From: Hanleya hanleyi
Taxonomy: Eukaryota > Mollusca > Polyplacophora > Lepidopleurida > Hanleyidae
DNA length: 64,000 nt
Direction of reading: 5' to 3'
NCBI GenBank assembly: GCA_036873755.1
Contig: JAVTVY010037089.1
Coordinates: 62,001 to 126,000, forward strand
Position numbers and translations under genes: made by a program
In this document: positions 39,231-52,418 of the stretch, piece by piece
Numbering within the stretch: position 1 is the stretch's first letter
Layout of the letters: each line of letters starts with the position of its first letter
Notes under the pieces: generated by a model
The model's database searches: none
Told to the model about the DNA's origin: nothing
Seen by the model: the letters and a program-made list of their open reading frames with translations, nothing else

Positions 39231-42200
39231 CCTGACGAGGGAGCTTTGAAATACTACGATGATTTAGTAAGGAATGGCAAGGGCTTTCGGGAACTTGATG
39301 CAGTGCTCGTCGACTTGGAATTAAGTGGATGTGAAAGAAGATCGAAAAATCACCAAAAAACAAACCGATTCGGGTCGCAGGGAGAAGATTGGCCAGCTCA
39401 AGATACCGAACTGCATGTTATCTGTGACTATCGGAGGAGATTTAGTTACTATTGAAGCAACATGTGATAATAGATGTTTGAGGGCTTACAGGTCACAAAC
39501 CACTAAATAATCGCCTTATTTATTATGTAGTAAATTCATTGCGCACATCTTGCGAAAACGATACTCCTTAACATTCGCCACCATGAATGACCTACCACAG
39601 CATGTAACTTAGCTTTTCTGCTAAAACATATGAAAAAATCAGCATACATTTCCCACGATCGTTTTGAGCCGGAGCCGACAGAAAAGACGGCATGCCACCT
39701 GACATATGAGCATCGGATTTGGGGGGCGGCCAATCAAACTGGGCCAGATGTTCCCCTCTTAAAATTGGTAAGGCTTAGTTTGATATTTTCTAGAGTTGAA
39801 TATTGTAGAAACATTTAAAAATAGATCAGAAACCATTTTCCGCACAGTCCGATATAATGGCCAATCGTTTATCCCTAGGAGCTTTAGTCTGTGATATCAC
39901 CTTGTACCTCAAAAACCATTTAGGGGTTAGTAACCTACAGAAGTGCGGAGAGAAAGAGCCAAATCGTGTCGTCGATTGAAAGTGAATACTTGGTAGAATC
40001 CCGGTTTGCGACTAGTTTCCTACATTAAAAGCGATGTTGAAGAGGTAACCCACGTATATTACGGTCCTTAACCAGACTACTCCTGACTCCATCAGAAAGT
40101 GTGCTAGGAGCCTGTTCTTTAGCCTGGATTTGTTGATGGTCTTCGACATTCCCAGAATGCTTGTCGCTCTTCATGTACTACACGTAACTCAGCAAACCTG
40201 AATATGTAGGTTCTCTTTTCGAAATTTCTTTCAATGTAGAAAAATGGCTCTGGAGACACCTTGGATTCTACAATGTCTTAACTTTTACCTGCCTACGACT
40301 TGTCTTCAAAAATCTAAAGCAATGATTGTAAGCCATCAAACATCTATTACGTTATTTAGCTTCGATAAACATTTGCCGCTAAATCTCCTCCGGCAATCTG
40401 TGATAAGAGTTCTGTATCTTGCAGCTTGGTAACCATCTTCCATAGCCTTGTCTAGAGTCACCGTTGAGCATATATGCAGCACTCATTGAGCGAACATACA
40501 GAAGATTGCTCGGTCCTACCAGAAGCTCCGAGTGATTGATGTTTAGACCGCTGTTTCTCCGAACCAGCGTTATTTATTCGCTTGTTCTTTCAAGTTTTTT
40601 GCTGGGAATACTCAGATGACATGCTTTGTGCCACTTAGCATGGTTCAGCAACAATTACGCAGCACTTTCACATCCTCTTTCATAGTTTACATAGTTTACA
40701 TATCTTACGATACGAGGTTTCACTTTAAAATAGTATCTTTTGGCACTATTGTTTGCAAAGGGTTAGAATTACCAATATATTAATTTCTGAACAACACAAA
40801 GGTAAATTTAGTCATTTCAATGAACATCCTAGACTAACACTGAACAGAAAGACGGGTATTTACATGTTTGACAGATATACTGGACACCATCTTGGATTTT
40901 TCGAAAACTAGGTCACTGAGGTCGTTCACCGTCATGCCGAATGTTTGTATATAACATGTTCATTTACTATGCCGCGTATGTCTAAATGATGTCACAGCTC
41001 AAGTTCTGTATTGTATATATAACAATAAACTAATTGGACATGAATAATTTCCATATCTCGCCAAGTTTCGTCAACTGATTGACGGCCATCTTGATTTATG
41101 ATTAAATCTGTCATTGTAACCTATTTGAAATATTCATTTATGATCTCCGTGCCCCACAAAACATATATATGGTCACTTCAAATAAGATGTTAGCCAACAT
41201 ACAAGCAAGGATATGACCATTTAAATATTTAGCGGCCATATTGGCGGCCATCTTGGATTTTGAGAGAACAAGGTGACCCAGGTTGGGCACCTACCCGGGA
41301 TATGCTTTTGCATCCTATGTACAGTGACTGTGGAAAGTTTCATGCTTTAATCCGGCGTGTCACGATTATTCACCTAAGCGACTGAACTACAAGTGGATCT
41401 TCAGTCATGGTCCCGCACCTTCAGCCCCGCAGCAAAAAGGAATTACTTAGTCGGCGAACGTGAGACGTTCGCCTGCATCTGGACGGTAGAACGGTGGCAC
41501 ACGTATTTATGAGGTCGACACTTCACCCTGTACAACGCCCACCAAGCTTTGGTTACGCTTTCGTCCTCCTCAAGTAAGGGCCACAGGCCAGTGCGTATAG
41601 CTCTGTGGAATGCTCGTCTATTACAATATCAACAGACGGGGACGTACAAACCTGGATCAGCCAATACAGTAGCTGAAACTTAATCGCGGTTACCAATGGT
41701 GGCATCGGTGTGCCACGTCGTTCATGATACGTGTCGTACGATATACCGGCGCGGAAATAAGAGACTTCACTAGGGATGATTCTGTTTGCATCCAACTTAT
41801 AACGTCCATTCATAAAAGATGGCCGGAATATAAAAAACATGTATCCGTAGAAATACCACCATACCTTCCCTCTAGAAATGATCTTCCAATGCATGATGGT
41901 GTGATTTCCGTGGTGAAAGTGTAGTCGTTCCACCCGGTGTAACATTGCGTCTCACGAAAACCACCGATTAGGTATACGGCAGTTATAAGACCTGTATTGG
42001 TAGCCGGGAATGGAAACTCGAGTCTGTGAACCCTTATGAAACTGCATCACCTGTCAAATGGCTGACAAATCTGCACGGGTGGCCCTGGTGCAGCCTGATC
42101 CGTTATCGGGGACCGTGGGAGAGACTTCGTTTGGATTTTGTAGATTCATGCTATTCAGGACCGGCAACGTAATCTCATTGGTCGAATACGAGAGTAAATG

Positions 42201-43593
42201 GCGGGAAGTCGCATTTACCTCAGACATTACCGCATGTACGACGATAACATTTCTCTCCACAGTGAGAAGGTTATCTAGGGGAGCTTGTGACCGACAATGG
42301 CCAGCCGCTAACATCTCATGAATTTGAAAGCTTTCTTCGTATCATACCCAAAATATAAAACATATTGCCGAATTGGGACCGTATAGCCTCACGAAGGGAG
42401 CTTAGGAGTAGAACGGTTTAACCGATTCTGAATGAGACCATACAAATGGCTCGATTGAAGTAGAAACCAAAGCACTGGATTTATTGGAACATATCGTGTG
42501 ACTCGACACGCAACAACAGGGAAATGGCTATTGTGATCTTGCATTGTCAGCACGTGAATACATTGCTGGACGTCAACACTGAACGGATACATTGCTAGAC
42601 ACATCTCACCACGCTCAAATGTTGAGATTGAGTCCAAACACATAAGAAATGTTTTGAGACCAGATGATGAACTGATTGCTAGTCGAGAATCAAACCAACA
42701 GCCATACCAAGAAGGGCAAAATTTAGTTGTTTGATAGTTTATTAACACGGATTTGTTATATATTCTGTTACAAAGTTATTGATTATATTGTGTTATGTTT
42801 GTTGTATTTCATATTGAAACTTTGGAAGACAAAGCATAATTAGGTCCTTATAAAATGAGAGGAGATGGGCGTCTTGCGCAGAATTAGATATGGTGGATGG
42901 GAGCTAACTCCTGCGACCATGCCATTAGACTGCTTGCGCCCTCTGTATATCCATACAGCAGACATTTAAATAAAGGCCAGCATTCGTTTCTCTGATGATT
43001 CAGATTGAATTCGAATTCATATTCTCGTGGCTGATTAATTCCAGCAGCCCCATGGATTATCACAATTCAGCTCGCCTTTCATTGGATCATGATATTTCAT
43101 TCGTCGAGTCTGTGGGAGTTTATTCGGACCCGATAAATTCCGCAATACGGAGAAGGAATCCAGATCCAGACAGAATTTTGAACCGAAGATGCCGGCTGTA
43201 ACCCACACAACCATAGCCTGAATTCAGACTCAGTTATCCATTGGATAAGAAAGTCCGTTCAGACAGCGAAAATGATTTTCAGTCAACACTCAACCACTGA
43301 AGAAGTATCCTTAAAATATCATTACTTGATCAAAAAGAGAAAAGTCTATCGCTACTGAACTCTTGTTTTAACTAGATCTTCTGATATTATTCACGGCCAC
43401 ATGTATAACAGGTTAAGGCACTCCCGCTCTCTAAAATGGAGATAAAAAATGTCGGTTTTGCTCAATAAATCAGTTCACAAAATGAATTCAGCAAAATCCT
43501 CTTGGGGCACACACAGGCATATATATCCCCATCAAATGGTAGCAAAAAATAAATAAATTGTCATCTATCTGATTTGCATAATAATAGGACAAA
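39231..43593. other. Left part of copy B, no supported gene
   Basis: Equivalent to 1735-3055 plus 10308-13480. The gypsy empty site is at about 40546-40552 (GTTTAGACCGCTG). It carries the conserved hairpin at 41453-41473 and the interspersed repeat at about 40735-40970. Confidence 0.6.
41553..41945 (-). CDS. Hypothetical open frame, copy B counterpart of 11492-11884
   Basis: 130 codons, fully open, near-identical to the copy A frame. No family recognised and no supporting splice or promoter evidence; it may not be a gene. Confidence 0.2.
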   Translation of the reverse strand: MLHRVERLHFHHGNHTIMHWKIISRGKVWWYFYGYMFFIFRPSFMNGRYKLDANRIIPSEVSYFRAGISYDTYHERRGTPMPPLVTAIKFQLLYWLIQVCTSPSVDIVIDEHSTELYALACGPYLRRTKA

Positions 43594-44460
43594 AGTAGTA
43601 TAGAAAACACGGATAGACTCTTATTGACCTCAAAAATTTGCATATTGAGGCGGTCACGTGGCAGAGGTCAAAGGTCATTGAGTGCACTTGAGCATGTACT
43701 GACCTGTATCCTCTCATCCCGTCCATCATCTGACCTTGGATCATGTTTAGACATGTTAGGGGATTCCTCCGCGGTGATGCGGTTTGGCGGTGATGCGGTC
43801 TGCCTCCGCGGACAGAAAGTAGTCCCAAATACGTGGGTTTTCGTGAGAATGTTCGGCAATCTTCAGGGGCGTTAGGGGCCAGTAGTGGACTGATTGGATC
43901 GAGTGAGGTGTCAAAGTGAAGCGCTCCTCCAGGATCATATGGAATGCATGTACTGACTTGTAGCTAGATTTTTCCATCATGCGGCGGTCACGTGATCAGG
44001 AATGCATGCACTGACTTGTATGCCGTCCATTCATTTGGGTCGGGGACTTGGGGTCCCTACGGAAGGATTTGCAAGTCATGGAGGATTTGTCCCGAAAATA
44101 TAAAAAGCGGAACACGGACTTTATTAACGAATATTATGGATTAAGAATACTGATCAGCGATACGGATTTGATATTTTTGAAACATCATAATGTCTTGCCG
44201 GCATCATTGAAAACTGCAGGAAACAAGCCTAGGTTTATGTATACTATGATTGTCTTTTTGAATTTGGTGCTAATACTGTTATATGGAATATGGAATAGGT
44301 CTTTGGATTATGGACGCGGATATTCTCTAATGGACGACGGCTGAATTATGAATGACGGTCCAGACGCTTGTAATTTACCCCTACAATAGAGGAAAATCCC
44401 TATCAACCCTATCCCAAAGGGCGAATATCGGTCCCCCCGGGCTGATCGGGGCCTGGGTGC
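43594..44460 (+). repeat. Left terminal inverted repeat of element I, copy B
   Basis: Matches the reverse complement of about 48970-49830. It carries the CCGCGG / CGGTGATGCGGT module at 43768-43815. An 18-bp tract present in A near 14090 (GTTGACCGCTTCTCTCTT) is missing here. Confidence 0.85.
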
Positions 44461-44469
44461 AGGATGGGT

Positions 44470-46250
44470 GTATGTAAATTTAGGATTTGTCCCGAAAATA
44501 TAAAAAGCGGAACACCGATTTTACCCCTACAAAGGGGAAAACTCCTATCAACCTTGTCCAAAAGGGCTAATATCGGTCCCTGGCTTATCGGGGCCTGCTG
44601 AGAGAGGTAGGGTGGGGGAGTGGGTGCATGTAATTGAGGATTTGTCCCGAAAATATAAAAAGCGGAACACAGATTTTATCCCTAAAATAGGGGAAAACTG
44701 CTATCAACCACGTCTAGTGAGGCTTATCGGAGCCTGCCGACAGAGGTAGGATGGGGAGTGGGTGCATGTAAATTGAGGATTTGTCCCGAAAATATAAAAA
44801 AGCGGAACACGGACTTTACCCATACAATAGAGGAAAACCCCTATCCCATAGGGCGAATATCGGTCCCCCGGGCTGATCGGGGCCTGGGTGCAGGGTGGGT
44901 GTATGTAAATTTAGGATATGTCCCGAAAATATAAAAAGCGGAACACGGACTTTATCCCTACAATAAGGGAAAACTCCTATCAGCCCTATCCCAGAGGGCT
45001 AATGGGACAAGACCACTATTAAAAATAGTGCCGATCCGTTAACCCCTTTAGGCAACCTCTACCAGAGAAGTGAATTGTTTTTCAATATTTTTTCCAGTCT
45101 CTGTTGCGACGAATAATTGAAGGCCAGTGGTATGTGTTTGGTTTCGCAGAGAGTTTGATTTTAACTCAAGGCCTAATAAGGTGTTGCTTTGAGGGACTAT
45201 TTGGGTGCCTGTGCACCGCTTTCTGAAAGCAGAGAAAAAAGCCAAATTTATGACGTCATTTGTAGGAGCGCGCATAACTCGAAATTTCAATGGGCGACCC
45301 CCATCAAGAAGTCTCTCCGGTTGTAGCACTTGAATTAAAGTACTTCTGGCCGAAATATGGAAGTCGAGACTTAATTAATGAATCGAGGAGATGCAATTAC
45401 GTTAACAGTTTTTAACATTGCCACCAATGTAAATTGTAATAGTGGTCAGGACCCTAATATCGGTCCCCTGGCTGATCGGGGCCTGGGTGCAGGGTGGGTG
45501 TATGTAAATTTAGGATTTGTCCCGAAAATATAAAAAGCGGAACACGGACTTTACCCCTAAAATAAGGGAAAACTCCTATCAGCCCTATCCCAAAGGGCTA
45601 ATATCGGTCCCTGGCTTATCGGGGCCTGCTGAGCGAGGTAGAGTGAGGGATTGGGTGTATGTAAATTTAGGATTTGTCCCGAAAATGTAAAAAGCGGAAC
45701 ACGGACTTTACCCCTACAATAGGGGAAAACTTCTATCAACCTTGTCCAAAAGGGCTAATATCGGTGCTTGGCTTGTCGGGGCCTGCTGAGAGAGGTAGGA
45801 TGGGGGAGTGGGTGCATTTAAATTGAGGATTTGTCCCGAAAATATAAAAAGCGGAACACGGACTTTATCCCTAAAATAGAGGAAAACTTCTATCAACCAC
45901 GTCTAGTGGGCCTCATGGGAGCCTGCCGACAGAGGTAGGATGGGGAGCGGGTGCATGTAAATTGAGGATTTGTCCCGAAAATATAAAAGGCGGAACACGG
46001 ACTTTACCCCTACAATAGGGGAAAACTCTTATCAACCTTGTCCAAAAGAGCTAATATCGGTCCCTGGCTTATCGGGGCCTGCTGAGACAGGTAGGGTGGG
46101 GGAGTGGGTGTATGTATATTTAGGATTTGTCCCGAAAATATCAAAAGCGGAACACGGACTTTACCCCTACAATAGGGGAACACTCCTATCAACCTTGTTC
46201 CGAAGGGCTAATATCGATCCCAGGCTTATCGGTGCCTGCTGAGAGAGGTA
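44470..46250 (+). repeat. Left subterminal array of element I, copy B
   Basis: About nine TATAAAAAG/CCCCTAnnnTAGGGG units (44484, 44643, 44785, 44930, 45525, 45680, 45838, 45980, 46135), interrupted by the nested TIR element at 45011-45447. More units than in copy A. Confidence 0.88.
45011..45447. mobile_element. Nested small TIR element, copy B
   Basis: Counterpart of 14471-14924 with matching ends GACCACTATTA and the inverse of GACCACTATTA. It is shorter by about 17 bp in the interior, which changes the C-terminal half of its open frame. Confidence 0.5.
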
Positions 46251-46478
46251 GGGTTTTAGGGCCCCGAGCTCCGAGCTCCGAGCTCCCGCCTGCCTCATCC
46301 CCGAGCTCCGAGCTCCGAGCTATCGACTACTCCATCCCCGAGCTCCGCGCTTCCGTCGTTACGCCTTAACGCCCTAGCATAACGCCTTGACGCCATGATA
46401 TACACAGATGAAAGAAAAACAACAACATCAAGGATGAGAGATGAGAGAACAACAACAACATGGTTTTTTTTCATATGG

Positions 46479-46533
46479 TTTATTCGCCCCTCCAGTACAT
46501 CATACCCACGCTGGGGGAGCCGCGTTGGGTATG
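46479..46533 (-). terminator. 3' hairpin and AATAAA of the element I gene, copy B
   Basis: Hairpin 46533-46501 identical to copy A, 16 nt before AATAAA (46484-46479, minus strand). Confidence 0.7.
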
Positions 46534-46671
46534 TCTACAATTCGAGAAGACACTTGTCTAATCAGAGGCCGCCATTTGGCGCTGTATCAGTCATATTCCT
46601 TCTTGCCTGTTACTGCGTTAGATGTATTCTCGGCTGCTCTTTTCCAAACTTTCATCTTTGCTCGGTGTGAC

Positions 46672-47196
46672 CTAATCGTCGTCGGGCAGGCCTGGATATT
46701 GTTCGGACAGCATATCGTGAAAGAGTTGTTTGCGCATCCTGATCGCATTTTCCAGGGAATCAGTGTGTGGTAGCCCCATATCCTCATCCAAGTGACGCTT
46801 GGTCGTCATGATGGACCTGTGCGTGGGGTCGCCTTTCATTTCAAGCGGTAGTAAGGTATACTGTTCATAGATCGCCATGGCTGTTTTCCTGATGCAGGGG
46901 CGCATTTGGGTGTACGCCTGTTGTAAGTTATCCTGTCCGGCGTCCTCGATCGCTGCAGCATGAGTATTGATAGCTGCTGTCACAATACGATCACAGAAGG
47001 AAGGTTCTGCCTCACTTTCCTGGTATGTAGGCTGACTATCTGAGGTCAAGCTCTCCGTATCAGTATATAGACTCTCAGCAATCTCACTTTCTTGGGATGT
47101 AGGCTGACTATCTGAGGTCAAGCTCTCCTTATCAGTAGATAAGACTCTCATCAATTTCTGTATCGGCTCATCGTGCCTCGGAGTCTTCAATCCCAT
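46672..47196 (-). CDS. Element I protein, copy B
   Basis: 174 codons, open, three residue changes from copy A (A to E in the acidic repeat, K to T after SIM, final N to D). The acidic repeats and the KGDPTHRSIM-containing helical region are unchanged. As in A, it starts out of frame with the preceding zinc-finger ORF. The same considerations on function and expression apply as for 16325-16849. Confidence 0.6.
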   Translation of the reverse strand: MGLKTPRHDEPIQKLMRVLSTDKESLTSDSQPTSQESEIAESLYTDTESLTSDSQPTYQESEAEPSFCDRIVTAAINTHAAAIEDAGQDNLQQAYTQMRPCIRKTAMAIYEQYTLLPLEMKGDPTHRSIMTTKRHLDEDMGLPHTDSLENAIRMRKQLFHDMLSEQYPGLPDDD

Positions 47197-47263
47197 GTAT
47201 ATTTTTCTCGTGTCGCATCATATCGTAACGTCTGGTGAACGTGCGTTGGCAAGTATAAGCCAT
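47168..47263 (-). pseudogene. Zinc-finger ORF of element I, copy B, with a lost zinc ligand
   Basis: 31 codons from ATG 47263 to TGA. Compared with copy A, nine bases are missing just after the first finger Cys codon, removing Ser-Glu-Cys or an equivalent triplet and so one of the two Cys ligands. The rest of the finger and the frame are kept. The TATA box (47309-47316, minus strand) keeps the 53-nt spacing. Confidence 0.6.
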
Positions 47264-47769
47264 ATTGACGGTTGAACGTCGACTGTGCGTGTTTTGGCAA
47301 TACACTTGCTTTTATAGACAGTAACGCCCGTCAACGCTTAGCTTAACGCTTCAACGCCCTGGTGTACTAGCTCAGAAGCCCTGATTTTCATGGAATTGCC
47401 ACCAATACATCGAAATGCAGCGACGCCCGTCAACGCCCGTCGTTACGCCTTAACGCCCGTCTCAACGCCCGTCAACACCCGTCGTTACGCTTTAACATCC
47501 GTCTCAATGCCTTAACGCCCTATCTGTACGCCTTAACGCCCGTCTCAGCGCCTTAACGAGCGATAAAGGGGTTTTGGAGGCCGATTAACCTTCGAACTCT
47601 GAGTGAACTTTCGGTCATGTGACCGGAAGTGACCTTTGACCACGTGACCGGAAGTGACCTTTGAGACTGCGCTGCTCGAAAGTGACGTCATCGTACGCAG
47701 GCGCGCACACACACACACCCATACCTGGTGCACCCTGTACCCTATAGCCCGTAGGCCCCGATAGGCCAG

Positions 47770-48970
47770 TTACCGATATTAGCTCTTTGGGACAAGGTTG
47801 ATAGGAGTTTTCCCCTATTGCAGGGGTAAAGTCCGTGTTCCGCTTTTGATCTTTTCGGGACAAATCCTAAATTTACATGCACCCACTCCCCCACCCTACC
47901 TCTGTCAGCAGGCCCCGATAAGGCAGGGACCGATATTAGCCCTTTTGGACAAGGTTGATAGGAGTTTCCCCTATTTTAGGGATAAAGTCCGTATTCCGCT
48001 TTTTTATATTTTCGGGACAAATCCTCAAGTTACATGCACCCACTCCCCCACCCTACCTCTCTCAGCAGGCCCCGATAAGCTGGGGACCGATATTAGCCCT
48101 TTTGGACAAGGTTGATATGAGTTTTCCCCTATTGTAGGGGTAAAGTCCGTGTTTCGCTTTTTATATTTTCGGGACAAATCCTAAATTTACATACACCCAC
48201 TCCCCACAGGCCCCGATAGGCCAGGGACCGATATTAGCCCTTTGGGACAAGGTTGATCGGAGTTTCCCCTATTTTAGGGATAAAGTCCGTTTTCCGCTTT
48301 TTATATTTTCGGGACAAATCCTCAAGGTACATGCACCCACTCCCCCACCCTACCTCTCTCAGCAGGCTCCGATAAGCCGGGGACCGATATTAGCCCTTTT
48401 GGACAAGGTTGATAGGAGTTTTCCCTTATTGTAGGGGTAAAGTCCGTGTTCCGCTTTTTATATTTTCGGGACATATCCTAAATTTGCATGCACCCACTCC
48501 CCACCCTACCTCTCTGAGCAGGTCCCGATTAGCCAGAAGACCGATATTAGCCCTTTGGGATAGCGCTGATAGGAGTTTTCACTTATTGTAGGGGTAAAGT
48601 CCGTGTTCCGTTTTTTACAATTTCGGGACAAATCCTAAATTTCCCGGTTCATACTTTATGTAAGAATCACGAGACAATGCATACAATAGCCAAGTCTGGG
48701 AACAACAATGTGTCTAGACCGTTGCCTTTTCAATGACACAAAGACAAAGGACAATAGTTCCTACATGAAGTATCGACCAAAATTTCCATACACCCACCCT
48801 GCACCCAGGCCCTGATCCTGATCAGCACGGGGGACCGATATTCGCCCTTTGGGATAGGGTTGATAGGGGTTTTCCTCTATTGTAGGGGTAAAGTCCGTGT
48901 TCCGTTTTTCGGGACAAATCCTCATTTTACATGCACCCATCCGTGACTTGATAGGCAGTCCCCGATAAGC
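47770..48970 (-). repeat. Right subterminal array of element I, copy B
   Basis: Inverted units near 47840, 48003, 48165, 48300, 48460, 48620 and 48905, continuing into the right inverted repeat. Same unit landmarks as elsewhere. Confidence 0.88.
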
Positions 48971-49830
48971 CCGGGGACCGATATTAACCCTTTGGGATAG
49001 GGTTGATAGGGTTTTTCCTCTATTGTAGGGGTAAATTACAAGCGTCTAGTCCGTCATTCATAATCCAGCAGTCGTCCATTAGAGAATATCCGCGTCCATA
49101 ATCCAAAGACCTATTCCATTTTTCATATAACAGTATCAGCACCAAATTCAAAAAGACAATCATAGTATACAAAAACTGCTAGTTTCCTGCAAGAGAGAAG
49201 CGGTCAACAGTTTTCAATGATGCCGGCAATACATCATGATGTTCCAAAAATATCAAATCCGTACCGCTGATCAGTATTCTTAATCCGTGTTCCGCTTTTT
49301 ATATTTTCGAGACAAATCCTCATTTTACATACACCCACCCATGACTTGCAAAATCCTTCCGTAGGGACCCCAAGTCCCCGACTCAAATGAATGGGCGGCA
49401 TACAAGTCAGTACATGCATTCCTGATCACGTGACCGCCGCATGATGGAAAAGAACAGATACAGGTCAGTACATAAATTCCATATGATCCTGGAGGAGCGC
49501 TTCACTTTGACCCCTCACTCGATCCAATCAGTCCACTACGGGTCCCTCCCGCCCCTGAAGATTGCCGAACATTCTCACGAAAACCCACGTAAGTTTTGGG
49601 ACTACTTTCTGTCCGCGGAGGCAGACCGCATCACCCCCAAACCGCATCACCGCGGAGGAATCCCCTAACATGTCTAAACATGATCCAAGATCAGATGATG
49701 GACGGGATGAGAGGATACAGGTCAGTACATGCTCAAGTGCACTCAATGACCTTTGACCTCCGCCACGTGACTGCCTCAATATGCAATTTTTTTAGGTCAA
49801 TAAGAGTCTATCCGTGTTTTCTATACTACT
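48970..49830 (-). repeat. Right terminal inverted repeat of element I, copy B
   Basis: Reverse complement of the left repeat, with intact terminus and flanking GACAAA. The module with CCGCGG is at 49612-49660; one CGGTGATGCGGT word has changed to CGGGGGTGATGCGGT-like spacing here. Confidence 0.85.
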
Positions 49831-49836
49831 GACAAA

Positions 49837-52345
49837 CAGCTGTCGTGCTATTTGAACAACATTGACCAGCTCTTCAAATAGCAAATTAATTTTAGGACAT
49901 GGAACAATAGATAAATTAATGCGCCTGAAGTGTTGAAGCATTGATTAATTGGCAATCAAAAGTTATTGAGCAAAAACGACCATTTTACCTCCATTTTAGA
50001 GAGCGGGATCGCTCTAACCTGTACCACGGATCAAAACCGGTCCCGGTATATATAGCATGCAGTTAGAAACTACATAACATATTGAACAACAAAACAACGG
50101 AGAATATGGAGAAAAAAAATTTCTGTTTCATTGATAAAATAACAAAATCGGAATGAAAAGTATAACTTTATTAACTTGGTTCTCAGTAGCCTATAAATAT
50201 ATGTTCTAGTATATTTTTATTTTCATTTTGTGTTTCCTTCTTTGGGTCTTCTGTTTGTTATTTTTTGAAGGATAAGTGGTACGTCCGTGGTAGTATTGTT
50301 CATCTGAAATGATATATAAAATTTCAGCCATGTTATATATATATATAATTTGCTTTTCATTGGTATATCTATCGTCCCACATCTAAATACATGATATGGT
50401 ACACTTCTGGAAAAATGGTACACTGGAAAAAATATGTTCTATTTCTAAAGACACGAGGTACATTTCGAACATATACATGTAATATATGTTCACGTTTTCA
50501 GCACGTATATAGGTTCTACATACATTTCTAACACATCAGCATGAATATGTTTAGGAGTTCAAACGTACAATTTCCGATACATTTCTAACAGATTTGTGTT
50601 TCAAACGTATGATTGAACATGTTCCCAAACTATACCTATCTTTTGTGATTAGACATAAACATATAATTTACAGGGTATTGTAAGATCCGTCATTCATTAG
50701 TAAGTCCTGGTCCATGCATACCGCCTTTCTGTGTGAATGAGATGTTCTTAGTTTTAAAATATGTGTCAAACTTGTAAATAAACCGCAAATTTCATCACAT
50801 TTGATTTTGTAGTTTGAAAATATCTAATATTGGGAAAAGGACGTGGCGCGGTTTAGCGAGCTTTATGACCCCATTGAGGTGCGGGTAAAATGCCAATAAT
50901 GAAATATTATATGTATCAAAGAAAGTTATCTATTGGCATTGGCATTATCTATTTAAATTTATCTAAAAGCACAACATTGTGGTGTATATACTCAGAATAA
51001 ATTACAAGGCCTCATGATGATACTCGGAAAGTATTTGTGCAAGCTTCGTTTTCAGGGGAAATCACCTTCTAGTTAGTCTGTGTAAACATATGAAGATCGA
51101 CGAGAACCACAATCAGTTTAGATACACTAGTTGTGGACCAAATACGGTTCTAGTTCTGGTCGATCATCATATGACGACAGCGAGAAATAGAATATTGTGT
51201 TTGCACCTGTAAAATAAGCGATTTTGCAAAAATACACTACTTCACTGCCATGCTATTCGAGAAACGTCAGACTCAATACCTTGTAATTATTCTGAGTATA
51301 CTACGCAATATTCTACTTTATGCCAATCGAGTAATGCTTCATTTTTTAGCACCCAAAGCGCATCTCATGGGGGCCAAAATCTCGCTAAATCGCGTCACAT
51401 CCTTTCTAACAATTTATCGTTCAAAAAATTGATTTAAAACGGTGAAATTGTGAATTTTGATAACATTGCAGTGACCTGTTTGACTTTCTTTCGAAACAGA
51501 GTTTACAAGAGTGTTCAGATTTGAAAGCTATTGTCGTCCACTTTCTAACTGTGCAATTTACTTGAAAGGTATAAAGCGCAGTTCTCTATGCATGGTGCTG
51601 GAAAAAATTGCATGGTACTAAAAATTCCCATCAAAGACATATGGTAGCTCAATATATGAGCCACTAAAAATACCACAGGGACCAAAGTTTGAACTGAGAT
51701 ATTACATTGAGTTCTAGAGAGAACTGCTATGCAGGGACCGCGAAGCAAAGGGTTCTGAGTGTACTCCTATCTAAGGTGGCACCAATTTTTTTCAGCATTT
51801 AACATGGGCGATATAGAGTTCAGCCCCCTCGCTTTCAAACACACTTCGAGGCGCCTGCTATGACAGAATACATACCTTTGGATCCAACACTGAATCTGTT
51901 ACCTGTGTTGTATTGTCTGGGTGCAAAGGATTATCTGTAAAATCAACAGCAAAAACAAATGTGACACAATAGCAGATTGATGATGTTTGTACCGGTACAT
52001 CATTCACTAGACATAATGAACATCCGTTTTGCACGGTATGGTAAATCGTACTGTTAAACGCACTTCTTAAGTTCTCCGAAAAGACCCGTTTATATCAAGC
52101 AATTTTGGCCCAGGTATACTCTCTAAACCAAATTAAGTGAAAAGTTCACTCGAGTAAGAGTGAAAATTCATCCCACTCAAGTTGAGTGAAATTCCCTCAA
52201 GCTGAGTGAAATTCACCGAAGTTTGAGTTGATCAATCACTTAAGTTGAGTGAAGTAGATTCCACTCAATTAAGTCACTTTGAGTGATACTCATTCAGATT
52301 GAGTGGAAATCGCTCAACAATATTTTATCGAACACTGGTGCTATA
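49837..52345. other. Gene-free part of copy B
   Basis: Equivalent to 19649-22570 without the 465-bp insertion. It has about 64 bp (51393-51456) that copy A lacks near 21212. The hairpin arms near 51087-51173 are kept. Confidence 0.5.
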
Positions 52346-52418
52346 AACACCGCTTAATAACGCCATACGAATCAGTCAATAAACACCGCTTAATAACGCC
52401 ATACGAATCAGTCAATCA
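52346..52418. repeat. 36-bp minisatellite, two units (copy B)
   Basis: Two head-to-tail copies of the unit that is repeated about seven times in copy A. Confidence 0.9.

Larger units (their letters stand above)
43594..49830. mobile_element. Element I, copy B: both termini and 6-bp target duplication intact
   Basis: 6237 bp from AGTAGTATAGAAAAC (43594) to its inverse ending CTATACTACT (49830), flanked by GACAAA at 43588-43593 and 49831-49836. It has the same internal plan as copy A, with extra left-array units (about 44484-44940). Perfect ends and target duplication make this the best copy for defining the family. The zinc-finger ORF has lost one finger ligand; the larger frame is open. Confidence 0.9.

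Noticed and set aside
43594..49830. Hidden polymerase B, integrase or capsid fragments in element I
   Set aside because: I looked at all listed frames inside elements I and II and found no YxDTD-type, D-D-E or other core-gene motifs. Absence is by eye only.
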